Origin: CAZFPT01 sp046541875
Lineage (GTDB): Bacteria; Planctomycetota; Phycisphaerae; SM23-33
Direction of reading: 5' to 3'
Length of the DNA: 39,506 nt
Assembly (NCBI GenBank): GCA_046541875.1
Contig: JBKHCL010000023.1
Coordinates: 1 to 39,506, forward strand
Of the stretch, positions 16,968 to 25,221 are shown piece by piece. The stretch's first letter is position 1, and each line of letters opens with the position of its first letter. The notes beneath the pieces are model-generated. The model was not told the origin of the DNA. It saw nothing but the letters and a program-made list of their open reading frames with translations, and did not search any database. Position numbers and translations under genes: made by a program.

Positions 16968-18197
16968 TTGAGAATCCTGCTGCTCAACCAGTTCTACGTC
17001 CCGGACGTCGCCGCGACGGGACAGCTGCTGCACGACCTGGCCCGCACCCTCCAAAAGCGTGGCCACGACGTGCATGTCATCGCCAGCCAGGGGGCATACA
17101 GCGGCGGGGGCCGGCGCCTGCCCGCCGAGGAAACCATCGACGGCATCCACATTCACCGCACGCCCGCCACCGGGCTGGGACGGGGAAACATCCTGTTCGC
17201 CGCGTTGGACTACCTTACCTTCTACGTGCTGGCCACACTGCGATGCTTCACGCTGCCCCGGATGGACCTCTGCCTGGTGCTGACGACCCCGCCGTTCATC
17301 GGCCTGGCCGGCGTACTCCTGCGAGCCCTTCGCAAGACCCGCCTTGCACTGTGGACAATGGACCTCTACCCCGAGGTGGCCGTCGCGTGCAAGGTCCTGC
17401 CGGAAGGGAGCCTCCGCCACCGCTTCTTCGCGAGGCTGAGTCGGCTGACCTACCGAAAGGCCGAGCGCATCTTCGCCCTGGGCGACCACATGGCCGATCG
17501 GCTCGCCCAAGCCGGTGCCGACCCCGATAAGATTCGCGTGGTCCACAACTGGGTGCCCCGCGAAGCCGTCCAACCCGTCCGGAGAGACCGCTCGCAGATG
17601 CGACGCTCACTGGCGCCCCAGAAAGACCAGGTCATTCTGATGTATTCCGGCAACATCGGGCGAGGTCATGGCCTCGAAGCGACTGCCGAGGCGATCGGGC
17701 AGCTCTCACCCGGCCAGCGAGACAGGCTCAAAGTCGTCTTCGTGGGCACCGGACGCATGCGAGCCCCCCTCCAGGAAAAGGTGCGGCAACTGGAACTGGC
17801 CGACACAATCGAGTTCCGCGACTATCAACCCCTGGAGATGCTCGCCGACAGCCTCGCTGCGGGCGATGTCCACCTGGTCGGACAGCGCCCGGACATGGTC
17901 GGGCTCATCGTGCCCAGCAAGCTCTATGGCATCCTCGCCGCCGGCCGGGCCGTGCTCTATGTGGGTCCCGAGCAAAGTGAAGTCGCAGATATCCTGCGCG
18001 AATCCGGCGTCGGATGGGTCGCCCGCCCGCATGACCCAGCCGGCATCGCCAGCGCCATCGACGACATCCTCGCCGCCCGCGACCAGCTCCACGCCAAAGG
18101 CCGGGACGCCCGCCGCACCTACGAGACGCATTTCGGCTGCCGGCGAAGCACCGGCCGGATCGCCGACGAACTCGAATCCATCGCGCCCGCGCAGTAA
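16968..18197 (+). CDS. Family-4 glycosyltransferase, WbuB-like
   Basis: 409-aa cytoplasmic GT-B glycosyltransferase, GT4. The N-terminal domain begins MRILLLNQFYVPDVAATGQLL with the usual acceptor-side loop. The donor domain shows LMYSGNIGRGHGLE (224-237), FVGTGRMR (258-265) and IVPSKLYGILAAGRAVLYVG (from about 314), the variant seen in WbuB-type enzymes in place of a classic E-x7-E. It probably adds the second sugar to the lipid-linked intermediate made by the WecA-like enzyme just upstream. Start: TTG 16968 is chosen because the protein homology begins at that codon and no ATG is in frame nearby; the ribosome site is weak. A hairpin abuts the stop codon. The gene converges on the E1 gene. 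Confidence 0.87.
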   Translation: MRILLLNQFYVPDVAATGQLLHDLARTLQKRGHDVHVIASQGAYSGGGRRLPAEETIDGIHIHRTPATGLGRGNILFAALDYLTFYVLATLRCFTLPRMDLCLVLTTPPFIGLAGVLLRALRKTRLALWTMDLYPEVAVACKVLPEGSLRHRFFARLSRLTYRKAERIFALGDHMADRLAQAGADPDKIRVVHNWVPREAVQPVRRDRSQMRRSLAPQKDQVILMYSGNIGRGHGLEATAEAIGQLSPGQRDRLKVVFVGTGRMRAPLQEKVRQLELADTIEFRDYQPLEMLADSLAAGDVHLVGQRPDMVGLIVPSKLYGILAAGRAVLYVGPEQSEVADILRESGVGWVARPHDPAGIASAIDDILAARDQLHAKGRDARRTYETHFGCRRSTGRIADELESIAPAQ

Positions 18198-18230
18198 ACC
18201 GCCGGACGACCTTCAAGGCCGCCCGGCGGT
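18198..18230. terminator. Hairpin between convergent genes
   Basis: ACCGCCGG (18198-18205) pairs with CCGGCGGT (18223-18230), with a partly paired interior. It begins at the base after the glycosyltransferase stop and lies 47 bases beyond the end of the leftward E1 gene. There is no T tract on either strand, so a bidirectional terminator role is plausible but not certain. Confidence 0.4.
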
Positions 18231-18277
18231 GAGTACAGTTGCTCCGGGGCTGTGCGCTTCTCCGCGCCCGGCCGTTC

Positions 18278-20746
18278 TTACACGCCTTCGCGGTAGCGTC
18301 GCAGGAAGTCCGCGTTCGAGCAGTCCCGCTGGGGCGTGTAGCCGCTGAGTGGCAGGATGTGCTCGTGGACCGCGTCGACGATGTCCGCGGGGTAGGGGAA
18401 GAAGGCGTCTTCCATCTCGTCGGGCGGGGTGATCCAGTTCCGCGCCCCCACCACCACCGGCGGGGCGTCCAGCTCGTCAAACGCCAGTTGCGTGATCTTC
18501 GCTGCCATCGTCTGCAGCACACTGCCCCGCTCGCAGGCGTCGGAGGCCAGCAGGATCTTGCGGGTTTTCTTGATGCTCTCGATGACCGGATCGTAGTTGA
18601 ACGGCACGAGGCTGCGGGCGTCGATCAGCTCCACCGACAGGCCGAACTCCTCTTCGAGTTGCTTGACGGCTTCGGTGGCGCGGTAGAGCGTCGCGCCGAC
18701 GGTGAGAATCGTCACGTCCGTGCCTTCCTGGCGGATGGCCGGCTCGCCGAAGGGAATCTCGTAGGACTCCGCGGGCACGCCGCCTTCGACGAACAGCTCG
18801 GGCTGATCGTAGATCCGCTGCGACTCGAAGAAGATCACCGGATCGGTGCCCTTCAGCGCGGTGGCCATCAGGCCCTTGGCGTCGTACGGGGTGGCCGGGA
18901 AGCACACCTTCAACCCCGGGATGTGCGCCACCAGCGCGCCCCAGTCCTGGGAATGCTGGGCGCCGTACTTGCTGCCGACCGAAATCCGCAGGACGACCGG
19001 CATGCGCAGCACGCCGCCGGACATCGACTGCCACTTGGCCAGCTGGTTGAACACTTCATCGCCCGCCCTGCCGAGGAAGTCGGTGTACATCAGTTCGACC
19101 AGTGCCCGCCCGCCTTCGAGGGCATAGCCGACGGCCGAGCCGACGATCGCGCCCTCGCTGATGGGCGAGTTGAACAGCCGATGGTACGGCAGCGCCTCGG
19201 TGAGCCCGCGATAGACGGCGAACGCCCCGCCCCAGTCGCGGTTCTCCTCGCCGTAGGCGACCAGCGTGGGGTCGGCCTCGAACCCGTCGAGAACAGCCTC
19301 GAACAGCGCGTCGCGAATGCCCACGCATCGCCCCTTCGGCAGCGGCTGACCGTCGGCGTCCAGACCCGATCGGCTGCGCTTGGCGAGCATCTTCACGCGC
19401 GGGTTCTCCTCGCGCGGGATCAGCAACTCGGGCTCGTCGTCGTCCAAGGCCGATACCTGCTCGCCGGAGAACATTGTCCGCTCCAGCAGGCAGTTGGCCT
19501 CCTTCAGGTCCGCCCGGGGGGAGACGTTCTCGTCGATCGCCTTGAGGACGGCCTTGCGGATGACGTCTTCCACGTCGGATTCGATTTTGTCGATGTCCTC
19601 CCGGGTGCACACGCCGGCCTCGATGAGGCCCTCGGCGTACGTCACCAGCGGATCGTGCTCGCGCCACGCCTCGATCTCTTCTTTCGTGCGGTAGGCGCTG
19701 GCGTCGGACGGCGAATGGCCGCTGTAGCGGTAGGTCAGCGTGTCCAGCAGAACCGGCCCGTCGCCGGCGGCGAGGACCTCCTTCTTGCGACGGATGGCGT
19801 CCACGACGGCCAACGGGTTGTACCCGTCGACGCGTTCGGCGTGCATCTGCTCGGGGTTCACCCCGGCACCGAGGCGGGCGAGCACCTCGAAGCCCATCGT
19901 CTCACCCACCGGCTGACCGCCCATGCCGTAGAAGTTGTTCTGGAAGTTGAGAATCAACGGCAGCCCGCCGCGATGGGCCTCGTCCCAGAGCTTCTTGAAC
20001 TGGTCCATGGTGGCAAAGCAGATGCCCTCCCACACCGGACCACAGCCGGCCGATGCATCACCGATATTGCCGATGACGATGCCCGGCTTCTTCCGGACGT
20101 GCTTGTACAAGGCCGCCCCCACGGAGATATCACCCGAACCGCCGACGATGGCGTTGTTGGGATAGATCCCGAACGGGGGGAAGAAGGCGTGCATGCTGCC
20201 GCCCATGCCCTTATTGAAGCCGGTCTGGCGGGCAAAGATCTCCGCCAGCGCGCCGTACACGAGATAGTCGATCGCCAGCGACGTCGTATCGCCCCCGGCG
20301 TCGCCCTCGACGACCTTCAGCGTTGACCCGCCCAGGTAGCTCTTCATGATCTCCATGAGCCGATCGTCCTCCATCTTGCGGATGGCGGAGAGGCCTTTGG
20401 CGAGAATCTCGCCGTGGCTGCGATGGCTGCCGTAAATGTGATCGTCCGGGCCCAGCAGGAACGCCTGCCCGACGGCCGACGCTTCCTGCCCGATGGACAG
20501 ATGGGCCGGGCCCTTGTGGGTATACTCAATGCCCTCCCAACTGCCGCGAAGCTTGATGTCGTTGAGCATGCTCTCGAAAGTGCGGATCACCTGCATGTCG
20601 TACTGGATGCCCAGCAGATCGTCCTTCGAGTAGGTGCTCAGCTCGTCCTTGACCGATCGGGCGTACTGGTTGATCGGGATCGGGGTAAACTCGATCTGCC
20701 CGCCCTGGCGGACCTCATCGGGATCGACAAACAGATTCTTGGGCAT
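18278..20746 (-). CDS. Fused E1 alpha-beta thiamine-diphosphate 2-oxoacid (acetoin-type) dehydrogenase
   Basis: 822-aa fusion of the two E1 subunits that decarboxylate a 2-oxoacid (or acetoin-like compound) and pass the acyl group to E2 lipoyl arms. The alpha part is residues 1-450. The ThDP site reads IGDASAGCG (228-236), Ala where GDG is usual, to LNFQNNFYGM with Asn270-Asn271. The gap is about ten residues longer than normal, and roughly 40 extra residues lie before KGMGGSMHAF. The beta part (455-822) has GRCVGIRDAL, VAYGEENRDWGG, FNSPISEGAIVGSAVG and the conserved His segment KYGAQHSQDWGAL. Start ATG 20746 has GGAG at 7 bases. It lies 14 bases after the DeoR-type gene in the same direction, while E2 and E3 are divergent. 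The substrate is unknown. Confidence 0.88.
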   Translation of the reverse strand: MPKNLFVDPDEVRQGGQIEFTPIPINQYARSVKDELSTYSKDDLLGIQYDMQVIRTFESMLNDIKLRGSWEGIEYTHKGPAHLSIGQEASAVGQAFLLGPDDHIYGSHRSHGEILAKGLSAIRKMEDDRLMEIMKSYLGGSTLKVVEGDAGGDTTSLAIDYLVYGALAEIFARQTGFNKGMGGSMHAFFPPFGIYPNNAIVGGSGDISVGAALYKHVRKKPGIVIGNIGDASAGCGPVWEGICFATMDQFKKLWDEAHRGGLPLILNFQNNFYGMGGQPVGETMGFEVLARLGAGVNPEQMHAERVDGYNPLAVVDAIRRKKEVLAAGDGPVLLDTLTYRYSGHSPSDASAYRTKEEIEAWREHDPLVTYAEGLIEAGVCTREDIDKIESDVEDVIRKAVLKAIDENVSPRADLKEANCLLERTMFSGEQVSALDDDEPELLIPREENPRVKMLAKRSRSGLDADGQPLPKGRCVGIRDALFEAVLDGFEADPTLVAYGEENRDWGGAFAVYRGLTEALPYHRLFNSPISEGAIVGSAVGYALEGGRALVELMYTDFLGRAGDEVFNQLAKWQSMSGGVLRMPVVLRISVGSKYGAQHSQDWGALVAHIPGLKVCFPATPYDAKGLMATALKGTDPVIFFESQRIYDQPELFVEGGVPAESYEIPFGEPAIRQEGTDVTILTVGATLYRATEAVKQLEEEFGLSVELIDARSLVPFNYDPVIESIKKTRKILLASDACERGSVLQTMAAKITQLAFDELDAPPVVVGARNWITPPDEMEDAFFPYPADIVDAVHEHILPLSGYTPQRDCSNADFLRRYREGV

Positions 20747-20760
20747 CGGAAGACTCCTGT

Positions 20761-21552
20761 TCAGGCGTCGGCCGCCTGTCCCGACGAGCCCTCGTCGGGA
20801 CAGACCACCTCAATCTGGTTCTCTCGGAAAAACTCCATCCACGCGGGCCTCGGGGCCCGTTCGGTTATCACGCAGGAAATCGCGTCGAAATCCACGATCT
20901 TGAACAGCGACGCGCTCTCGAACTTGCTCGAATCCGCCAGCAGCACCGTCCGGCGGGCATTGGCCACCGCCCGGCGGTACAGATCCGCGCTTTCGATGTC
21001 GCTGGCGGTGAGCCCGACGTCCATCGACAACCCGTCGGCCGAGATGAACGCCACATACCCATGCAACTGCTCCAGCGTCGCGCCGGCCAGCGGACCGACC
21101 GTGTCCATGCGATCGGGGCGATACTGCCCGCCCAGCAGAATCACGCTCAGCGCCGGGGTATCCAGTTCCAGCGCCAGCCGGGCGGAATTGACAATCACCG
21201 ACACCCCGCGGGTGGCCTTCAAAGCAGGCACCATCTGAAAGCAGGTCGTGCCCGAATCGATCAGGATCTGGTCGCCGTCGCCCACCCGCTCGCCGGCCAA
21301 TCGACCGATGACCCTTTTGTCATCCACGTTGCGGACCGCCTTCGAGCGGAAGCTGAAATCCGACCGCCGCGGCAGTATCGCCCCGCCGTAGACCAGTTCG
21401 ACCTGCCCCTCGTCGGCGAGCGCCTTGAGATCGCGGCGGACCGTCGCCTCGGAAACCGACAGCTCATCGGCCAGATCTCGAACCATAACCTTCTTGCTGC
21501 CAAGAAGCTCTTCGAGGATCGCCTCGCGTCGTTGTTCGGTGGTCGCGCTCAT
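20761..21552 (-). CDS. DeoR-family transcriptional regulator
   Basis: 263-aa regulator with the DeoR architecture. The N-terminal winged helix-turn-helix (about 5-58) reads MVRDLADELSVSEATVRRDLKALADEGQVELVYGGAI, and a C-terminal sugar-phosphate-sensing domain contains LIDSGTTCFQMV and later VLLADSSKFESASLFKI, typical DeoRC segments. Such regulators usually repress sugar or polyol catabolic genes and respond to a phosphorylated intermediate. Start ATG 21552 gives the standard N-terminus MSATTEQRREAILEEL; the frame open to 21630 adds an unrelated leader. The ribosome site is weak. It is co-directional with E1, divergent from E2, and faces a gap with paired direct repeats, so control of both arms and of itself is the natural inference. 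Confidence 0.9.
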   Translation of the reverse strand: MSATTEQRREAILEELLGSKKVMVRDLADELSVSEATVRRDLKALADEGQVELVYGGAILPRRSDFSFRSKAVRNVDDKRVIGRLAGERVGDGDQILIDSGTTCFQMVPALKATRGVSVIVNSARLALELDTPALSVILLGGQYRPDRMDTVGPLAGATLEQLHGYVAFISADGLSMDVGLTASDIESADLYRRAVANARRTVLLADSSKFESASLFKIVDFDAISCVITERAPRPAWMEFFRENQIEVVCPDEGSSGQAADA

Positions 21553-21558
21553 GGGGTT

Positions 21559-21572
21559 CGGTCGGCCGACCG
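21559..21572. repeat. Perfect 14-bp palindrome in the regulator leader
   Basis: CGGTCGGCCGACCG is a perfect palindrome just upstream of the DeoR-type start codon. It could be a second regulatory site or an mRNA structure covering the start region. In GC-rich DNA a chance origin is possible. Confidence 0.35.
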
Positions 21573-21596
21573 GGATACCCAGCCAGTCCGCACAGG

Positions 21597-21627
21597 ATAG
21601 TACACACGAAAACCTGCAGAAGATCAA
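21597..21627 (-). promoter_or_regulatory. Leftward promoter candidate for deoR-type and E1 genes
   Basis: On the minus strand TTGATC, 19-base spacer, TACTAT. The spacer is longer than ideal. One of the two direct repeats lies inside it. Confidence 0.3.
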
Positions 21628-21640
21628 CACAAAACCTGCA
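21609..21640. promoter_or_regulatory. Pair of 10-bp direct repeats, likely DeoR-family operator
   Basis: AAAACCTGCA occurs at 21609-21618 and 21631-21640, centres 22 bp apart (two helical turns), each preceded by ACAC(G). The pair lies between the two divergent promoters and just upstream of the rightward -35. The spacing on one DNA face is what a dimer or tetramer of the adjacent regulator would need. Assignment to that regulator is inferred from position. Confidence 0.5.
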
Positions 21641-21649
21641 CTATTCTGC

Positions 21650-21678
21650 TTGACTTGTGCAAATTTCGATCATATTCT
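21650..21678 (+). promoter_or_regulatory. Strong sigma-70-like promoter for the E2-to-polyol-dehydrogenase operon
   Basis: TTGACT, a 17-base spacer, then TATTCT, in a locally AT-rich patch. The predicted transcription start near 21685 gives a leader of about 100 bases before E2. The repeat pair ends 9 bases upstream of the -35. Confidence 0.6.
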
Positions 21679-21787
21679 TGGCAAACATGGAGGCGGGCAC
21701 TCTGCCGATAGGCCGGGCTGTCCGTCTTGCCTGGCCGCTGGGTGGGCTGGGAAGTTCGTCGAAGAACCGTCTGAACCGAGGACACGC

Positions 21788-23716
21788 ATGCACACGATCA
21801 AGCTGCCCGAGGCGAAGGGCATCTCCACAGCCACCGTCGCCCGATGGCACTGCCGTAAGGGCGAGTCGGTCGCCGAGGGCGATCTACTGGTGACGCTGGA
21901 CACCGAATACGCCCTTATTGAGGTCAACGCCCCCGCCGTCGGCACGTTGGGCGAGATCCACGCCAAACCGGGCACGACGCTGGCCCCGGGCGATCCGCTG
22001 GCGACGCTGGACCCCGACTCCACGCCTCCCGACGCCCCTGCTGCAGGAGCCCCCAAGATGGCTGAACCCGATTCAACGCCGGTCGCCGACAACGTCACCC
22101 CCCTGCTGATGCCCAAAGCCGGTAACACCATGGAAGAGGGCACGATCATCGAGTGGAAGGTCGCCGAGGGCGAGACCATCTCCGAAGGCGACGTCATCGC
22201 CGAGATCGAGACGGACAAAGCCAACGTCGAGATCGAAGCCGACCACGCCGGCCGACTCGCGCGGATCGTCGCCCAGGCGGGTGAGATCGTCGAGGTTCAG
22301 GGCCCGATCGCCTACCTCGCCGACGACGATGCCGCCGTGGACGCCTACCTTTCCGCCCACGGTGAGATGCCCGCCGTCGAGTCGTCGCCCGAACCGGAGC
22401 AAGCCGCCGCCCGGAAGGCCGGCGAAGGTCCCCAGGGCGACGTGACCCCCCTGCTGCTGCCCAAGCAGGGCAACACCATGGAAGAGGGGACCATCATCGA
22501 ATGGAAGGTCGCCGAGGGCGATACGATTTCCGTCGGCGAGGTCCTTTACGAGGTCGAGACGGACAAAGCCACCGTGGAAGTGGAAGCCGAGCACGCCGGC
22601 CGACTCGCACGGATCGTCGCTCCCGCCGGCGAAACCGTCCCGGTGAAAGCCCCGGTGGCCTACCTGGCCGACAACGACGCCGACGTGGACGCCTACATCG
22701 CCGCCCAGCCGGCCGGGACAACGCCCGAGAAGAAACCAAAGCCCGCGCCGGCTGCGAAACCTGCCTCCAAAGCGCCGGCCAAACCGACCCGCCGGCCGAC
22801 CTCCCAGCCCGCCCGCAGAGCAACGCCCGCTGGCGGCCTGCCCGAAGGGATGACGCGCACGCCCGCCTCCCCCGCCGCCCGCAAACTCGCCCGGCAACGG
22901 GGGCTGGACGTAGCCACCCTGTACCCGGGCAGCGGACCCAACGGCCGCGTGCTGTCCGACGACGTCGCCGCCGCCCCTGCTGCTACCGCCGGAGCATCGG
23001 CCGATAAGACAATCGAGCCCGCCCCGGCGACCACCGGGCCTGTGGGCGAGACCATCGCCGAGCCGCTCACGAAGATGCGACGCGCCATCGCGCGCAACCT
23101 GCAGGTTTCCAAGCAGACCGTTCCGCACTTTTACATGACGATGGCCGTCCAGGCCGACGCGCTGATGAACTACTACCGCGCCCGCAAGGCGCAGTTCAAG
23201 GTGAGCGTCAACGACGTGGTGACCCTCGCCGTCGGGCGGGCGCTGGCGGAATTCCCCGAGATGCGTTCGCGGATCGACGAGGACGCCGGCGAGATCGTCA
23301 CCGCCCCGGCTGCCAACATCGGCATCGCCGTGGGCACCGACGACGGACTCACCGTGCCGGTGCTGCTGGACGCCGACCGCATGGACCTGCGGACATTGGC
23401 CGATAAGACGCGGCGGATCGTCTCTGCCGCCCGGGACGGTCAGCTCGAAGGCGTCGGTCAAGGCGTGTTCACCATCACGAATCTGGGCATGTTCGGCGTG
23501 GACGAGTTCAGCGCGATCATCAACCCGCCCGAAGCGGGCATCCTCGCGGTGGGGGCGGTGAAAGAAGACGTCATCGTGGAAAACGGCGCGATGCGACCCG
23601 GACGCGTGATGAAAATGACCCTCGCCGCCGACCATCGCGTGGTGGACGGCCTGCTGGCTGCGAAATTCCTGGCCAGGCTGAAGGAACTGCTCGAACAGCC
23701 CCAGGCGTGCGAATAG
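21788..23716 (+). CDS. Dihydrolipoamide acyltransferase E2 with three lipoyl domains
   Basis: 642-aa core of a 2-oxoacid dehydrogenase complex. Three lipoyl domains are readable: 1-76, 103-192 and 219-308. Domains 2 and 3 have the lipoylated lysine in ETDKA (Lys144, Lys260) and are close copies of each other. Domain 1 reads DTEYA, with Tyr41 in place of the lysine, so it cannot be lipoylated. An Ala/Pro/Lys linker follows, then the E3/E1-binding domain (about 356-395: TPASPAARKLARQRGLDVATLYPGSGPNGRVL) and the catalytic domain (about 425-642) with the HRVVDG active-site motif near the end. Start ATG 21788 has GAGG ahead and begins directly at the first domain; the open frame back to 21425 is not supported. 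It is first in the rightward operon. Acyl specificity cannot be read. Confidence 0.92.
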   Translation: MHTIKLPEAKGISTATVARWHCRKGESVAEGDLLVTLDTEYALIEVNAPAVGTLGEIHAKPGTTLAPGDPLATLDPDSTPPDAPAAGAPKMAEPDSTPVADNVTPLLMPKAGNTMEEGTIIEWKVAEGETISEGDVIAEIETDKANVEIEADHAGRLARIVAQAGEIVEVQGPIAYLADDDAAVDAYLSAHGEMPAVESSPEPEQAAARKAGEGPQGDVTPLLLPKQGNTMEEGTIIEWKVAEGDTISVGEVLYEVETDKATVEVEAEHAGRLARIVAPAGETVPVKAPVAYLADNDADVDAYIAAQPAGTTPEKKPKPAPAAKPASKAPAKPTRRPTSQPARRATPAGGLPEGMTRTPASPAARKLARQRGLDVATLYPGSGPNGRVLSDDVAAAPAATAGASADKTIEPAPATTGPVGETIAEPLTKMRRAIARNLQVSKQTVPHFYMTMAVQADALMNYYRARKAQFKVSVNDVVTLAVGRALAEFPEMRSRIDEDAGEIVTAPAANIGIAVGTDDGLTVPVLLDADRMDLRTLADKTRRIVSAARDGQLEGVGQGVFTITNLGMFGVDEFSAIINPPEAGILAVGAVKEDVIVENGAMRPGRVMKMTLAADHRVVDGLLAAKFLARLKELLEQPQACE

Positions 23717-23775
23717 GTCAGCCGACCGGAGCTTGCCCCCGGACTTTGCCCCCTGGAACCTGGAATCCCAAACCC

Positions 23776-25200
23776 ATGTCAGATCAATACGATATCACCG
23801 TCATCGGCACCGGCCCCGGCGGATACATCGCCGCCCTGAAGGCCGCCCAGTTGGGCGCGAAGGTCGCCGTCGTGGAGAAATCGCCCCACCTCGGCGGGAC
23901 CTGCCTCAACAACGGCTGCATTCCGTCCAAGGCGCTGCTCGCCTCGGCTGAGCTGCTCCACGAGATCGAACACGCCGGTGAGATGGGCGTGACGGTCGCC
24001 GGTCCTGCCGGCGCCGATTGGCCGGCCATCCAGAAACGCAAGGACAAGACGCTCCGCAAACTTCGCGGCGGGATCGGGGCGCTGTTCAAGGCCCGCGGCG
24101 TGGATCTCCACAAGGGCACGGGCCGATTGGCCGGGCCGGGCAACGTCGACGTGACCGACGCAAAGGGCAACACCGAGCGGATCAAGAGCGACAAGGTCAT
24201 TCTCGCGGTGGGCTCGACCCCGGCGCGGATTCCCTCCTGGCCGAACGATCCGTCGGTGGTGTGCACCTCCGACGAAGCCCTGCACTGGGACACGCTGCCC
24301 GAGAGCCTGCTGATCGTCGGTGGCGGCGTGATCGGCTGTGAGTTCGCGTGCATGCTTCAGCCGATGGGCGTAGCCGTCACCGTCGTGGAGATGATGCCCC
24401 GCCTGCTGCCCGAGATGGACGCCGAACTCGGGCCGGCCATGCAGACCATTCTCGAATCGCGCGGAATCACCTGCCACACCGACACCCGCGTGGACCAGCT
24501 CACCGCCGATTCCAATGGCGTGAAGGCGACGCTGGGCAACGGTGAGTCCGTCGCTGCCGACCGCGTGCTGCTGGCCGTCGGCCGATCGCCGGCAACCGGC
24601 GACGTCGGGCTGGAGACGGTCGGAATCGAGACGTCCGAGCGGGGCTTTGTCCGCGTGGACGATACGATGTCCACCTCCGCCGAGGGGGTCTACTGCATCG
24701 GCGACGCGACCGGACGATGCCTGCTCGCCCACGCAGCCGGCGCCCACGGGGTGGCCGCCGCCCGCAACGCGCTGGGCGAGGAGACCTCCTTCCAGGCACC
24801 CATCCCCTGGGCAGTGTACACCTTCCCGGAAATCGCCGGGGTTGGCTTCACCGAAGCCGCCGCCCGCGAGAAGAACCTGCCGATCTCGATCGGGAAGTTC
24901 CCCATCGGCCATTTGGGCAAAGCGATGGCCGTCGGCGAGACGGACGGGTTTGCGAAGGTCATCCGCCACCGCGAGACCGACGAGCTGCTGGGCGTTCACC
25001 TGATGGGCCATAACGTCACGGAGATCGTCGCCGCCGCCGGGGCGATGCTGCACACGCGGGCCTCGACGCACGACCTGGCCGAGACCGTCTTCGCCCATCC
25101 GACGATCAGCGAAGCCGTCAAGGAAGCCGCCGAAGACGCCCTCTCAGCCGCCCTGCACCTGCCGCCACGAAAGGTGATCGGCGCCACCGCCGCCCTCTAG
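23776..25200 (+). CDS. lpdA: Dihydrolipoamide dehydrogenase (E3)
   Basis: 474-aa FAD flavoprotein that reoxidises dihydrolipoyl arms with NAD. The FAD-binding GTGPGGYIAA (11-20) is followed by the redox-active disulfide in GGTCLNNGCIPSK (Cys43, Cys48), a second Rossmann motif VGGGVIGCEFA near 178-188, the FAD ribityl segment YCIGDATG and a C-terminal interface with the catalytic His in VFAHPTISEAV. Length and all motifs are standard. Start ATG 23776 matches the family's N-terminus; the open frame extends back to 23707 but runs into E2. It lies 59 bases after E2 and 21 bases before the PHP gene. As a dedicated copy beside E2 it probably serves this complex. Confidence 0.95.
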   Translation: MSDQYDITVIGTGPGGYIAALKAAQLGAKVAVVEKSPHLGGTCLNNGCIPSKALLASAELLHEIEHAGEMGVTVAGPAGADWPAIQKRKDKTLRKLRGGIGALFKARGVDLHKGTGRLAGPGNVDVTDAKGNTERIKSDKVILAVGSTPARIPSWPNDPSVVCTSDEALHWDTLPESLLIVGGGVIGCEFACMLQPMGVAVTVVEMMPRLLPEMDAELGPAMQTILESRGITCHTDTRVDQLTADSNGVKATLGNGESVAADRVLLAVGRSPATGDVGLETVGIETSERGFVRVDDTMSTSAEGVYCIGDATGRCLLAHAAGAHGVAAARNALGEETSFQAPIPWAVYTFPEIAGVGFTEAAAREKNLPISIGKFPIGHLGKAMAVGETDGFAKVIRHRETDELLGVHLMGHNVTEIVAAAGAMLHTRASTHDLAETVFAHPTISEAVKEAAEDALSAALHLPPRKVIGATAAL

Positions 25201-25221
25201 CACGCAGAAAGCGAACCCGAC

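Noticed and set aside
18239..20326. Plus-strand open frame of 695 codons opposite E1
   Set aside because: It is antisense to the well-supported E1 fusion, and no family features are visible.
21687..21893. Short upstream reading frame starting at the predicted transcript start of the E2 operon and overlapping the E2 start
   Set aside because: Its ATG is placed as a leaderless start would be, but the peptide is Arg/Pro-rich with no conserved pattern and no evidence of coding. It would need ribosome profiling to revive.
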